DNA from: JAXMAR01 sp046350295
Lineage (GTDB): Bacteria > Planctomycetota > Planctomycetia > Gemmatales > Gemmataceae
Direction: 5' to 3'
Assembly (NCBI GenBank): GCA_046350295.1
Contig: JAXMAR010000060.1
Coordinates: 1 to 36,106 of the forward strand
DNA: 36,106 bases
In this document: positions 8,629-17,254 of the stretch, piece after piece
How the letters are laid out: every line of letters begins with the position of its first letter
Numbering within the stretch: the first letter of the stretch is position 1
Position numbers and translations under genes: made by a program
Notes under the pieces: model-generated
Seen by the model: only the letters and a program-made list of their open reading frames with translations
Database searches by the model: none
What the model was told of the DNA's origin: nothing

Positions 8629-8658
8629 AAGCGCACGGGCGACACCGCCAGTGCGCTT
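8629..8658. terminator. Bidirectional hairpin between convergent genes
   Basis: AAGCGCAC (8629-8636) pairs with GTGCGCTT (8651-8658). Inside it GGCG pairs with CGCC around an ACAC loop, giving a long stem with one internal mismatch. A run of A on the left and GCTT on the right would serve both strands. The left arm and loop (8628-8650) repeat a near-identical 23-base block at 8563-8585, just after the tadD stop (mismatches at two positions). Confidence 0.6.
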
Positions 8659-8676
8659 CGACGGTTTCATAATTGG

Positions 8677-11600
8677 TCACGAAGACCCGGCTTCTTTCAA
8701 GCGCTTTTGGGCCGCTTCCGCTTCGCGCAATACCTCCTGGTTGGTCGCCGAGTCGCTGCCATCGGCGCGAACCCGGGCAATGGCGGCGGCATACATCGCT
8801 TGCGCCCGCGCGGCCTCGTTCAAGCCGCGGTAGGCGTGGCCCAGGTAGAGATACATGCGCGGGTCGGCGGGGTAGCGCCGGACCGCCGGCTCGAAGAGGT
8901 CGCGCATTTCCGGATAGAGATCTTTGCGATTGAGGGCCGTGTAGATCACGCCGAGCGTATCCAGGAAGCTCGCGTTCAATCGGTTCCCGGGCAGGATTTT
9001 CTTGCTGTGAAGACCGAGACGGAAAACGCGGGCGAGCGCCAACGCCCGTTCCGGCTCTCCGAGCTTGGCAGCCAGAAGCCAGGACAGGTTGTTGGTCACG
9101 ACAAACTGATTTGGCGTCTTGCGCAGGATCGCCTCGTAATGCGCCCGCGCTCCTTTCCAGTTCTCACGCCCGAGCAGGCACTCCCCCTGGAGCATCAGGA
9201 TCGCCACGTCGTCCGGGCGGCGCTTCAGCGCCGCCTCGAGCCACTTCTCCGCTTCATCGTATGCTCTTCCGCGAATGAGGCCGCGCGCAAGATCGACGCG
9301 CAGGGCGTTGTCCAGATCGTCCAACGTCTTCTCGGAGTCCTTGCTCTTCTCCCCCTTCCGGCCTTTCGTCAAACGCTCCCGCGCCGCCTCGGCCTGCTTG
9401 CGTACATAGTCCTCGGCAAACGTCCGGGCCTCGTCGATCTTCTTATCGCCCGCAAGGAGCGCCACCACGGTCGCCGCCGCCTCGACATCATTCGGCAGCT
9501 GCTTCAGCCACTTGTCGGCCCATTCGCGCGCGGCTGTTTTGTCTTTTTCCTTTTCCAGCAGCCGGACGATGCCGCGATAGACACGGGCGTCCTTCCCGAA
9601 CTTGTCGGCCAGGTTGACGAGGAGCACCAGCGCTTCGGGGCCCTTCCCCGCCTGCTCGGCCAGGGACGCGCGCAACAGGCCCGGATCGGCGGACGCCGGC
9701 TCCAGCTTGGCCAGTCGCTCAACTTGCTTCTCCGCCAGGGCTCGGCTTTCCGCGCCCGGCGCCACCATTTCAAGCGCGATCAGCATCCGGATCGGGCGCG
9801 GATCCGCCGAGTCGGCCGCGGCTGCTCGTTCGACGAGAGGCCGCGCCAGGTCGTCCCGTCCCGCGAGGCTCCAGAATTCGGCGCGGGTAAGCAGGATGTT
9901 GGTCGAGCTCTCCTTGGCCTCGCTCGCCATCGTCTCCCAGACGTTCAAGGCCGACGCCATGTTCTTCTGCTTTTCCCATAGATCGTCCTGGGCTCCGATG
10001 TCATCGAGGAGCACGCTGGCGTAGGCATAGGTGAGATAAAGGCCGCGTTCCTGCGGCTGCGCCTTCAGGAATTCGAGCGATAGCGCCCGCGCCTTCTCGG
10101 GGTCGGTCCGGGCCAGGGCGAACAGCGCCCCCTGCAAGCCGCTGCGCGCCAGCGCGGTCACGCGCGAGAAGTCCAGCGCGTTGAAGTACTCGCGGCACGC
10201 CTCCTCGGCCTTGCCTCCTTGCAGCATTAGGCTGGCCTTCCAGCAGCGGAAAAGTCCGGCGTTCTCGAACTTGCCGATCGCCGCGCCAAGCTCCTTGTCG
10301 CGCTCCTCGGGGTTGGTGGCGAGCTGGACGAGCAGGGCGGTGACATTCGGATCGTTGTCGAGATGGCGCAGCACCTTACGCGCCTCTTCGACCTCCCCCT
10401 TGCCGAGCAGCGCCATCGCCAGAATACGACGCGGCCCGTCGGCCTTCGCGTCCGGGAAGTTCAGAGGGTCGTCGAGGTAGGCGATCGCCTTGTCGGCCCG
10501 CTTGCTCTGCACGAGCCAGGAAGCCCAGAACGAACGGGCGCCCTGGTCATCCGGATGGGACTTGATGAACCCCTCGATCATGCCGTCCACGCGCGCGACG
10601 ACCTTCGCGTCCAGCGGGTCACCTTTGTCGTCCTTCCGTGCCGCCCGCGCCTCGCGCAGCACCAGGCCGACCTCCGTCTGCAGTGTCGAAACGTGATCCG
10701 GGTAGTCCTTCTTGACTTTGGCGAACTGCTCCGCCGCGACGCCTTCACGGTTCATTGCCAACAGATAACGCACGAGCGCCAGCCGCGCTTCCCGCGGCAG
10801 GGGGTTCGGCGGCGCCGGCAGCTCCTTGAGCAGGCGCGCCACCTCACGCTCGTGGTTGTCGACCACGGCCGCCGGAACGGTTTTACCCGGATGCTTGCGT
10901 GCGTAATCCAGCGCCGCGTTCTTCGCGGTTTCGAGATTGGCCACGATTTGCAGGTAGGCCAGGTCGTGGGGGCTACGCAGGAACTCGAGCGCCCACGCCT
11001 TCTCCTGATCGCTCAGGTCGTCGAAGGTCTGGTAGACCTTTTCCAGGATGCGCAGGCTCCCCAGGGCTTCCGCCGGCTCTCCCAGCGCGAGGTAAATGCC
11101 GACGCCGACCATATGTGCGCGCAGGACGAGTTCGCCGTACGGGCTGGCCAGGACCTGCTCCAGGTGCTTTCGCGCCGACGTCAACCGACCATCCCGCTCA
11201 TCCAGGACGCATTCGATCAGATGTGCGGTCATCGCACGCTGCGGGTCCTTGGTGGCGGCGACCGCCTTGAGATGAGCCTCGATCACTTCTCGCTTGGCGT
11301 GGTTGACCAGGGCGTGGTTGGCGGCGAGCAGGTGTAGATCGGCGATCTGCAGGGGGTCACCTTTCGCCTCCTCGGCCGCTTTCAGGCCGCGGTCCAGGTA
11401 GTCGCCGAGCTCCGCGCGCAGCTTTTCCGCCTCCTTCAAGTTGTTGCGCTGGGCCTCGACATGAGACTCGCGCGACAGCAATTCGCCGAACTTCGTGAAC
11501 AGCTCCGCGCTTCCCGCCTTGGACTCCAGGGCATTGCGTGCCATGGTCTTGACGCGTGCCAGACGGGTCTTCCAATCCGCTTCCCGCGTCTTGGCCAGGA

Positions 11601-12738
11601 AAGGTTGCGTCAGCATCATTGTGCGGATAGCCGTTTGCGCCACGCGATCCAGGGGCAGGCCTTTCTTCTCGACCAGGCTCTCGCAGGTCGTCAGCGCTTG
11701 GTCGACCGCCGCGAGGAGGCGCTTGGCGTCAACCTCTCCTTCTTTCTTGAGATCGTCGAGCGTCACCGAGACGCCCATGACGGTGAGGTCCAGAAGGCCG
11801 TCGATGTCCCAGCCCGACATGTTCTTCAGACCGTCGCCGGCCTTTGCGTGTTCAGCCGCCTCCGCCAGCAAAGTCCGCAGCGTCTTCTCCTCCTGCGCCG
11901 CGAGTTCGACGTTCTTGCCTTCCGCGTAACGGCGCGCCAGCCAGGCGTCGATCTTGGCCTTGAGGTGCAGCGTGCGCCAGAGCGGATAATCCTTGGTCGC
12001 TTCCACTTTGGCGAGATGGGTGCGGGCGTTGAGGACGCGATCCCGACTTCGCTTTTCCTCGGGCGCCGGCGTGCTCCGCTTGTCCGGGCGCGGCTGCTCG
12101 AAGTCGTAGCGCGCCAGCAGGTAATGGCAGCGCGCATCCTTGTCGTCCTTGGCGAGGATCTTCTCCGACATGTCCGCCAGGAGTTGCCAGTTGGGCGTCG
12201 GCAGGAACAACTCGTTGCGCAGCACCTCGACGAACAGGCTGGTCGGCTCGTTCAAGCGCGTCGCCGCTTCCAACAGGCAGCCAATCGCCTCGGCCCTTTT
12301 GTCCCCGGTGATCACGTAGTAGACACGGATTTTCTCGCCTGTGCTGCTGTCGAGCACAGGCAACACCGCCTTGCCATCGGCCCCGAGCTTGGCGTAGGCC
12401 GCCTCGCGCATGCCCCGGGCCTTGAGCCAGAGGAACTTGCCTTCTAGAGCGCGATAGCGCTCGATGTCCTTCTGATCCGTATTCTTGGTTTCCTTGAGTG
12501 TTTGCTCCAGGTTGGCAAGCCCCTGGTTCGCGCGCAGGACGGCTTCGTCCAGACGCGTGAGCGCGTCGTCGAATTTCTCCTGGTCGAGCGCCGCCAGGCC
12601 CGCGGCGTAAGACTCTTCGCCTTGCTGGAGGAGAGTCTCCGTCGAGGAGTGAAAATACCACCGGTATGCCAGATAGCCCAATCCGCCCACAAGCGCAAGC
12701 ATCACAATGACGCGGACGGGGTACCATTTGTCTTTCAT
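8677..12738 (-). CDS. Giant membrane-anchored TPR protein in the exosortase operon
   Basis: 1353-residue protein with one N-terminal membrane helix after a short basic start (VRVIVMLALVGGLGYLAYRW, about residues 8-27). The rest is a long alpha-helical solenoid facing the periplasm. TPR-like helices run through most of the length and are clearest near the C-terminus (FLDTLGVIYTALNRKDLYPE, then MYLYLGHAYRGLNEAARAQA). It starts 66 bases after the exosortase-EpsI stop on the same strand, so it is probably its operon partner. Exosortase loci in proteobacteria often include the TPR protein PrsT; this may be a functional counterpart, but only the repeat type and location support that. The frame is clean over 4 kb, unlike the damaged region at 18-20 kb. 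ATG 12738 lacks a strong ribosome binding site. Confidence 0.85.
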   Translation of the reverse strand: MKDKWYPVRVIVMLALVGGLGYLAYRWYFHSSTETLLQQGEESYAAGLAALDQEKFDDALTRLDEAVLRANQGLANLEQTLKETKNTDQKDIERYRALEGKFLWLKARGMREAAYAKLGADGKAVLPVLDSSTGEKIRVYYVITGDKRAEAIGCLLEAATRLNEPTSLFVEVLRNELFLPTPNWQLLADMSEKILAKDDKDARCHYLLARYDFEQPRPDKRSTPAPEEKRSRDRVLNARTHLAKVEATKDYPLWRTLHLKAKIDAWLARRYAEGKNVELAAQEEKTLRTLLAEAAEHAKAGDGLKNMSGWDIDGLLDLTVMGVSVTLDDLKKEGEVDAKRLLAAVDQALTTCESLVEKKGLPLDRVAQTAIRTMMLTQPFLAKTREADWKTRLARVKTMARNALESKAGSAELFTKFGELLSRESHVEAQRNNLKEAEKLRAELGDYLDRGLKAAEEAKGDPLQIADLHLLAANHALVNHAKREVIEAHLKAVAATKDPQRAMTAHLIECVLDERDGRLTSARKHLEQVLASPYGELVLRAHMVGVGIYLALGEPAEALGSLRILEKVYQTFDDLSDQEKAWALEFLRSPHDLAYLQIVANLETAKNAALDYARKHPGKTVPAAVVDNHEREVARLLKELPAPPNPLPREARLALVRYLLAMNREGVAAEQFAKVKKDYPDHVSTLQTEVGLVLREARAARKDDKGDPLDAKVVARVDGMIEGFIKSHPDDQGARSFWASWLVQSKRADKAIAYLDDPLNFPDAKADGPRRILAMALLGKGEVEEARKVLRHLDNDPNVTALLVQLATNPEERDKELGAAIGKFENAGLFRCWKASLMLQGGKAEEACREYFNALDFSRVTALARSGLQGALFALARTDPEKARALSLEFLKAQPQERGLYLTYAYASVLLDDIGAQDDLWEKQKNMASALNVWETMASEAKESSTNILLTRAEFWSLAGRDDLARPLVERAAAADSADPRPIRMLIALEMVAPGAESRALAEKQVERLAKLEPASADPGLLRASLAEQAGKGPEALVLLVNLADKFGKDARVYRGIVRLLEKEKDKTAAREWADKWLKQLPNDVEAAATVVALLAGDKKIDEARTFAEDYVRKQAEAARERLTKGRKGEKSKDSEKTLDDLDNALRVDLARGLIRGRAYDEAEKWLEAALKRRPDDVAILMLQGECLLGRENWKGARAHYEAILRKTPNQFVVTNNLSWLLAAKLGEPERALALARVFRLGLHSKKILPGNRLNASFLDTLGVIYTALNRKDLYPEMRDLFEPAVRRYPADPRMYLYLGHAYRGLNEAARAQAMYAAAIARVRADGSDSATNQEVLREAEAAQKRLKEAGSS

Positions 12739-12804
12739 CGCGGACCTCGAATCTCAGAACCGCCCGCGGCGGGGCGCGGGCCAGGTCAGGTCAAAAGGAA
12801 AGCC

Positions 12805-14469
12805 TCAATCTCGTAGCGAGATCGGTAGCCGATCACAGGCGATCTTCGTTCCGGGCGGCAAATGCGCCCGCAGCAGCGCGCCATCCAGGGCGGGTAGCAG
12901 CTCTTTCTCGATGGCTTCCAGCGCCGTACCCGTTTCCATGGTCGATACCTGCACGGTGATGCTCGGCGCCGCGCCGCGCGACCGCCGGTGAATTCGTTGC
13001 AGAACCGTCTCGGTCTCCGCCTCGTTGGCGTCGAACGTGTAGTGCCAGTAATACACCGTCGTGAACCGGTTCGTGCCGACGCGATAGCAAAGACGCATCG
13101 CAACTCTGCGCTTCTCTTTGTCCAGAAAGACGGGGCCGCTCTTTTCCACCGCCTCCGGCATGCCGCCCACGTCGCGCATGCAGATATCGGGATGGTGTTT
13201 GCGATCCTCCCCCTCGCGCGAATAAACCATGTATAGCTCGACGCTTGGCCGCGCGATTCCGTTCCCATAAAAGCGTGACAGTATTTCCGCGTGGGAAAAC
13301 TTGATCTGCCCACGCAGCCGCTCGTATCCGGCCGGGTCAGCCTTGGAACGCTCGACACCCCACCAGCCCAGGGGAGCGCCGGTCTTCACTTCGGCTTTCG
13401 TGTCCGGCTGCGCCAGCTTCAGCGGCAAGGCGGCCAGCGGCGCCCGCAACTCCGGATACGTTTGGTTCTCGGCCGCCGTGAGATGAACAAGCAAGCCCGC
13501 TTGGAGTCCGAAGGCCAGGACCAAGCAGGCGATCGGCGCCACCAGAACCGCCGGGGCCCAGCGGCTCGGTTCATCCGAGGCCGGCGCTTCCGGCGGCGCG
13601 ACGCCTGGTTCCTGCGACGGATCCGAGCCGGGCAGCAGCCAGGCGACGAGAAGGAACAGCATCAGTCCGATCGGCAGCGTGATGGCGGCCGGCACGTGGT
13701 GCATCCAGCCGCTGAGCCAGGCCACGCCAAACCAGCGCGCTCCGAGCGCCATCAGGAAAACGCGGAGTACGTTCGAGACGATGGCAACGGGCGCGGACGC
13801 CACGATCAGCGCCAGGCGCGAATACCACGGCCGCCGCGAAAAATACGCCAGCGCGCAACCGAGCGCGAAGAACGCCACCAGCTGCCGCAAGCCGCTGCAT
13901 TCCTCCGCCACGTAAAGCGGGTTCTCGAGCCCGGCAATGTGTATCGCATTGCCGCGCCGGAAGGTCACGAAGAAGATCGACACCAGCGCGCTCGCCGCAC
14001 GGGCGACAATCTCTTGGAGCCAGAGCGCGGCGATCGATGTCCAGCTCACGGGGAGCGGAAACATGAAAAACAGAAAGAGGAACGGTACCGTCAAGCCATT
14101 GGCCCACGACCGCCCTCCCACGCACAAGGCCAGACCACGCAACACCAGCACCATGGCCGGAAAATCCAGGAGCAAATAGCCGCTCACCACCGTCGCGAGG
14201 TGCAAGATCGTCCCCGCCAGGACATAAAGCGCGCCCAGCAAGCCTTCGCCCCGCTCCGTGATCGGGTTCTTGGCCGCATAGCGGAAGACGAGGAACGCGC
14301 AGAACGGCAGGACGAGGAATCCGTGCGAGTAGCTCGGATCATCCTCCCAGGTCCGGACCAACGTCGCGAGCGTCGGCGCGAACAACGATAACCCGACGCC
14401 GAGCAGTACCAGGGCGGCGATCTGCGGTTTTCGCAAAGCAAACGTTGGCGCGAGCGTTTCCACGGTCAT
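12805..14469 (-). CDS. Exosortase fused to an EpsI domain (XrtU-type candidate)
   Basis: Transpeptidase-like membrane enzyme that cleaves C-terminal sorting signals (PEP-CTERM type) of exported proteins, here joined to an EpsI (DUF3485) domain. About 554 residues. Residues 15-280 hold roughly eight membrane helices and the exosortase catalytic set: Cys191 in AEECSGLRQL, Arg236 in SNVLRVF and His257/258 in MHHVP. After a Pro-rich linker (about 280-305) and one more membrane helix, the periplasmic EpsI part runs to the end (SRFYGNGIARPSVELYMVYS, HHPDICMRDVGGMPEAVE). I chose ATG 14469. The open frame reaches a TTG at 14616, but that stretch contains a good promoter (14589-14616) and is therefore leader. 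It resembles planctomycete exosortases, possibly XrtU; the subtype is from memory. A giant TPR gene follows. Confidence 0.9.
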   Translation of the reverse strand: MTVETLAPTFALRKPQIAALVLLGVGLSLFAPTLATLVRTWEDDPSYSHGFLVLPFCAFLVFRYAAKNPITERGEGLLGALYVLAGTILHLATVVSGYLLLDFPAMVLVLRGLALCVGGRSWANGLTVPFLFLFFMFPLPVSWTSIAALWLQEIVARAASALVSIFFVTFRRGNAIHIAGLENPLYVAEECSGLRQLVAFFALGCALAYFSRRPWYSRLALIVASAPVAIVSNVLRVFLMALGARWFGVAWLSGWMHHVPAAITLPIGLMLFLLVAWLLPGSDPSQEPGVAPPEAPASDEPSRWAPAVLVAPIACLVLAFGLQAGLLVHLTAAENQTYPELRAPLAALPLKLAQPDTKAEVKTGAPLGWWGVERSKADPAGYERLRGQIKFSHAEILSRFYGNGIARPSVELYMVYSREGEDRKHHPDICMRDVGGMPEAVEKSGPVFLDKEKRRVAMRLCYRVGTNRFTTVYYWHYTFDANEAETETVLQRIHRRSRGAAPSITVQVSTMETGTALEAIEKELLPALDGALLRAHLPPGTKIACDRLPISLRD

Positions 14470-14588
14470 GACAATAGGCGCCGACAAAAAACAGCTACGA
14501 CCGCTGGGGGAAGGGGCGTAAGGAAAAGGGGGATTGAGCAGGCCGGAACCAATCCGTTCGACCTCTCGCTCCGTCAAGGGGAAAACAT

Positions 14589-14616
14589 AGTGTACTCCAA
14601 CTAGGGCGAATGTCAA
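14589..14616 (-). promoter_or_regulatory. Sigma70-type promoter for the exosortase operon
   Basis: On the minus strand TTGACA (complement of 14611-14616), a 16-base spacer and TACACT (complement of 14589-14594). The -35 box is perfect and the -10 box matches four of six bases. Transcription would start near 14582 and give a leader of about 110 bases to the ATG at 14469. It faces away from the promoter at 14681. Confidence 0.6.
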
Positions 14617-14680
14617 ACGCTTTTCGGTCGCCGATTCGAAAGAATCCGGCCCGACGCGTGTATTCGCCGTTTTTTTTCGA

Positions 14681-14709
14681 TTGTACTCCGCCTTTCGGCC
14701 GAGTAGACT
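14681..14709 (+). promoter_or_regulatory. Sigma70-type promoter for the GT2 gene
   Basis: TTGTAC (14681-14686), a 17-base spacer and TAGACT (14704-14709), preceded by a run of eight T that could act as an UP-like element. It lies about 36 bases before ATG 14745. With the promoter at 14589-14616 it makes a compact divergent control region of about 120 bases. Confidence 0.5.
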
Positions 14710-14744
14710 ACATCTCCCGGAGCCCTCGCTTCGCCCATCAAATT

Positions 14745-15482
14745 ATGTCCGCCGATATCGCTACGTGTGATTCGTCCGTCCGTCTCGATGCCGCGCCTCG
14801 TGCCGCGCCCGCCACCGTCTGGATTGTGATGGCGGCCTACAACGAGGAGAGCCGCCTCGGCCACACCCTGGCACAACTCCTACCGCGCTACGCCAACGTC
14901 GTCGTCGTCGACGATGGCTCCCGCGACGCCACCGCCGAGGTCGCGCTGGCCCAGGACGTCTGGGTGCTGCGCCACCTGATCAACCTGGGGCAGGGGGCCG
15001 CGCTCCAGACCGGCATCGACTTCGCCCTCCGGCAGGGCGCCCAGTTCATCGTCACCTTCGACGCGGACGGGCAGCACGACGCCGCCGAGATCGACCGCCT
15101 CCTCGAACCGCTGCGGGCCGGGGCCGCCGATGTCGCCCTCGGCTCACGCTTCCTCGGCGCCACGGTGCACATGCCCTGGACGCGCCGCCTCGTCCTCAAG
15201 CTCGGCGTCCTCTTCACCCGCGTCTTCTCGCGCATCCGCGTCACCGACGCCCATAATGGCTTCCGCGCCTTCACGCGCGACGCCGCCCGGAAGGTCCGCA
15301 TCTCTCAGAACCGAATGGCCCACGCCTCGGAGATCCTCGACCAGATCGTGCATCACGGCCTTCGCTATGTCGAAGTCCCCGTCACCATCCGGTACAGCCA
15401 GGACACTCTCGCCAAGGGCCAGAGCTCCTGGAATGCGCTGCGGATCGTCAGTCAGCTCCTGCTCGGGCGCATGGTGAAGTAA
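14745..15482 (+). CDS. Family 2 glycosyltransferase, polyprenyl-phosphate sugar synthase type
   Basis: 245-residue soluble GT-A fold enzyme like dolichol-phosphate mannose synthase: it moves a sugar from a nucleotide donor to a polyprenyl phosphate or related acceptor on the cytoplasmic face of the membrane. Visible signatures are VMAAYNEESRL, the nucleotide-binding VVVVDDGSRDAT, the metal-binding TFDADGQHD and the acceptor-site segment DAHNGFRAFTRDAARKV. No membrane helices follow, so it lacks the GtrA/DPM3-like anchor some relatives have. I chose ATG 14745 because the frame upstream overlaps the divergent promoter region. Its divergent pairing with an exosortase fits the known co-occurrence of exosortase genes with exopolysaccharide synthesis. 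It could also supply the GT87-like enzyme at 1884-3254, which is only a guess. Confidence 0.88.
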   Translation: MSADIATCDSSVRLDAAPRAAPATVWIVMAAYNEESRLGHTLAQLLPRYANVVVVDDGSRDATAEVALAQDVWVLRHLINLGQGAALQTGIDFALRQGAQFIVTFDADGQHDAAEIDRLLEPLRAGAADVALGSRFLGATVHMPWTRRLVLKLGVLFTRVFSRIRVTDAHNGFRAFTRDAARKVRISQNRMAHASEILDQIVHHGLRYVEVPVTIRYSQDTLAKGQSSWNALRIVSQLLLGRMVK

Positions 15483-15757
15483 GATGGTAAGGATTTCTTA
15501 CACACTGCAGTTCGTTCTTATGTGCGTTCAGCGCTCGGACGGTCCAAATCGGCACATCGAAACCCGCGGACATCAGGCGCCACGCCGGGCATAGTTTGCC
15601 TCTCCTCCCCATTTGCATGGCCACAGGCCGATATCGCCTTTGGCATCGGAGTTGCGTTTTTCGCTGTCGACACCTCCGCTGCTGCACCTTTTGAGGCGCT
15701 CGTCTCACACGTTGCCGTGGTTAACATCCGCCGCCTGTGCGAATCAAGGAGCGCGCC

Positions 15758-16711
15758 ATGTATGCTCGATCGTTCAGCGCCACCATTCTTTCCTTGACGG
15801 TCACCGCTTCGGCGCAAAGCCCCCCACCACCCGCCGCGCCGACAGGCTCCAATCCGGCCGGGCCCCCGCAAGCCGCAAGCGACGCCGAAGCGCAACGCCC
15901 CTGGCGGCAGAGGATGGCCGGCTACTTCGGCCTCACCGCCCCGGACCTCGACGACACGGCGCGACTCGACTTCCGGACCCCGGTCGGTGGACGGCTCCTC
16001 GACGCCTGGATGCTGGCCGAGCCGGCGCGGCCTGCTGAGGTCGCCGTCACCTCGGAGGAATCGTTCGACATCGGCTCGCGCAGCCATGTCGTCAAGCACG
16101 TCCTCACGGTGCCGGTTATCGAGGAGAGCAAGGCCGTGGTCGTCAAGCTGCAGGCGCGACAGGCGGCCAGGCGCGGTCCGCTGGACCTCGACTACGTGCC
16201 CGAGAACGCCGTGGTCGCCACGGGAACGGTGACGATCGAGACGACTCTGCTCGACCGAAACAAGGATCCACTGGAAGTCGGCCTGGTCTATCGCTATGAC
16301 CTCGACCGCGCGCACGAGGTGGGCGCCACGGTGACGACAGCTTTTCCGAATGTCCTTCTTCCCTCCGTGAAGCACGAAGTCAAGGTGAACGCCACGCTCG
16401 CGCCGGCCAAGACCAGCTTGTGCCTGGCAATCTGGACCCGGTTCACCACCGCCGCGCGGCGGCCTTTGACGATAACCGCCACCGTGGACGTTCGCCGCCA
16501 GGAGGCTCGCTCCGGGTCGCGCCGGCGCGAGAGCTACGCCCTCGACTGGGGGGGGCTGGTGAAGGTCACTGAGCGTCTGAGCACGGGACTGAACCTGAGC
16601 TATACCTGGGACAGCAAGGGGATCGACGCCCTCCTCTTCGTGGAGATGAAATCCCCCACGGGAGGAAAGACACCCATCCGGGGAGGCTTTTATGACCTGG
16701 CACAGCCATGA
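15758..16711 (+). CDS. Secreted protein of unknown function
   Basis: 317 residues; I do not recognise a family. A signal peptide (MYARSFSATILSLTVTASAQ) is followed by a Pro/Ala-rich linker to about residue 50. The rest is rich in predicted beta strands (VVKHVLTVPVIEESKAVVVK, VVATGTVTIETTLLDRN, RPLTITATVDVRRQ) and resembles a beta-sandwich or beta-barrel. Segments such as LSTGLNLSYTWDSKG recall outer-membrane strands, but this is weak. AAGGA lies about 8 bases before ATG 15758; 276 bases without a gene separate it from the GT2. The next gene begins inside its last 20 bases, so the two are translated together and may act together. Confidence 0.65.
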   Translation: MYARSFSATILSLTVTASAQSPPPPAAPTGSNPAGPPQAASDAEAQRPWRQRMAGYFGLTAPDLDDTARLDFRTPVGGRLLDAWMLAEPARPAEVAVTSEESFDIGSRSHVVKHVLTVPVIEESKAVVVKLQARQAARRGPLDLDYVPENAVVATGTVTIETTLLDRNKDPLEVGLVYRYDLDRAHEVGATVTTAFPNVLLPSVKHEVKVNATLAPAKTSLCLAIWTRFTTAARRPLTITATVDVRRQEARSGSRRRESYALDWGGLVKVTERLSTGLNLSYTWDSKGIDALLFVEMKSPTGGKTPIRGGFYDLAQP

Positions 16712-17207
16712 TTTCGAGATGGATGGAAACGACTCGAGCGAGCCGCCTTCGCTGCTCCGGCTCGAGGAACGCCCGGGGCCCAGCGGCAAAAAAACGGCCC
16801 GGCGCCGGCAGAAGATCTCACTCCTGTGGCAGGTCTTCGGCGGCTCTATCCTCAGCATCGTCGCCCTCGTGGTCCTCACGGCGTACAGCCAGCTCACGAG
16901 CATGGTCACCGATCTGCGCCGGGACATGAACGACGTGCAGGTCAACGGCCTGAAAAAAGAGGAGTTCACCACGCGCCTCAACGCCATGTGGACCGGCCTC
17001 AAGGAATTGCAGGCGGCGAACGCCTCTTTGCTGAGCCTGAATGAACGCGCCAAGGTCATGGACCAGCAAATCGCCCGCCAAGCCGCCGGCGTCGAGGAAC
17101 AGCGCAAAGATCTCCAGAGCAGGATCGATGACCTCACGCGACGCCTCAACACCCTCGCCGAGCGCCTGGCCGCGCTTGAGGCGTCACAACGGGTCGCGAC
17201 GCGCTGA
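16692..17207 (+). CDS. Single-pass membrane protein with periplasmic coiled coil
   Basis: 171 residues. A charged cytoplasmic N-terminus of about 45 residues ends in KKTARRRQK. One membrane helix follows (about residues 46-68, FGGSILSIVALVVLTAYSQL), then about 100 residues of heptad-rich coiled coil (RAKVMDQQIARQAAGVEEQR, DDLTRRLNTLAERLAALEAS). It overlaps the preceding gene by 20 bases, and GGGAGG lies about 6 bases before its ATG inside that gene. No domain name is recognisable. A spacer or scaffold role with the upstream secreted protein is inferred from the overlap alone. The end faces the convergent Mut7-C gene 47 bases away. Confidence 0.7.
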   Translation: MTWHSHDFEMDGNDSSEPPSLLRLEERPGPSGKKTARRRQKISLLWQVFGGSILSIVALVVLTAYSQLTSMVTDLRRDMNDVQVNGLKKEEFTTRLNAMWTGLKELQAANASLLSLNERAKVMDQQIARQAAGVEEQRKDLQSRIDDLTRRLNTLAERLAALEASQRVATR

Positions 17208-17254
17208 GGACCGGATCTGCCTGAAATGGCGCGGCGGCTTGGCGTCCGGGACCG

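Noticed and set aside
10363..11337. 324-codon plus-strand frame inside the giant TPR gene
   Set aside because: Shadow of the clean 1353-codon minus-strand gene; His/Arg/Gln-rich with no domain.
15518..17152. 544-codon open frame on the minus strand
   Set aside because: It is antisense to the two overlapping plus-strand genes, which have signal peptide, membrane helix, coiled coil and ribosome binding sites; the frame shows no domain and Arg/Gly-rich composition typical of high-GC shadow frames.
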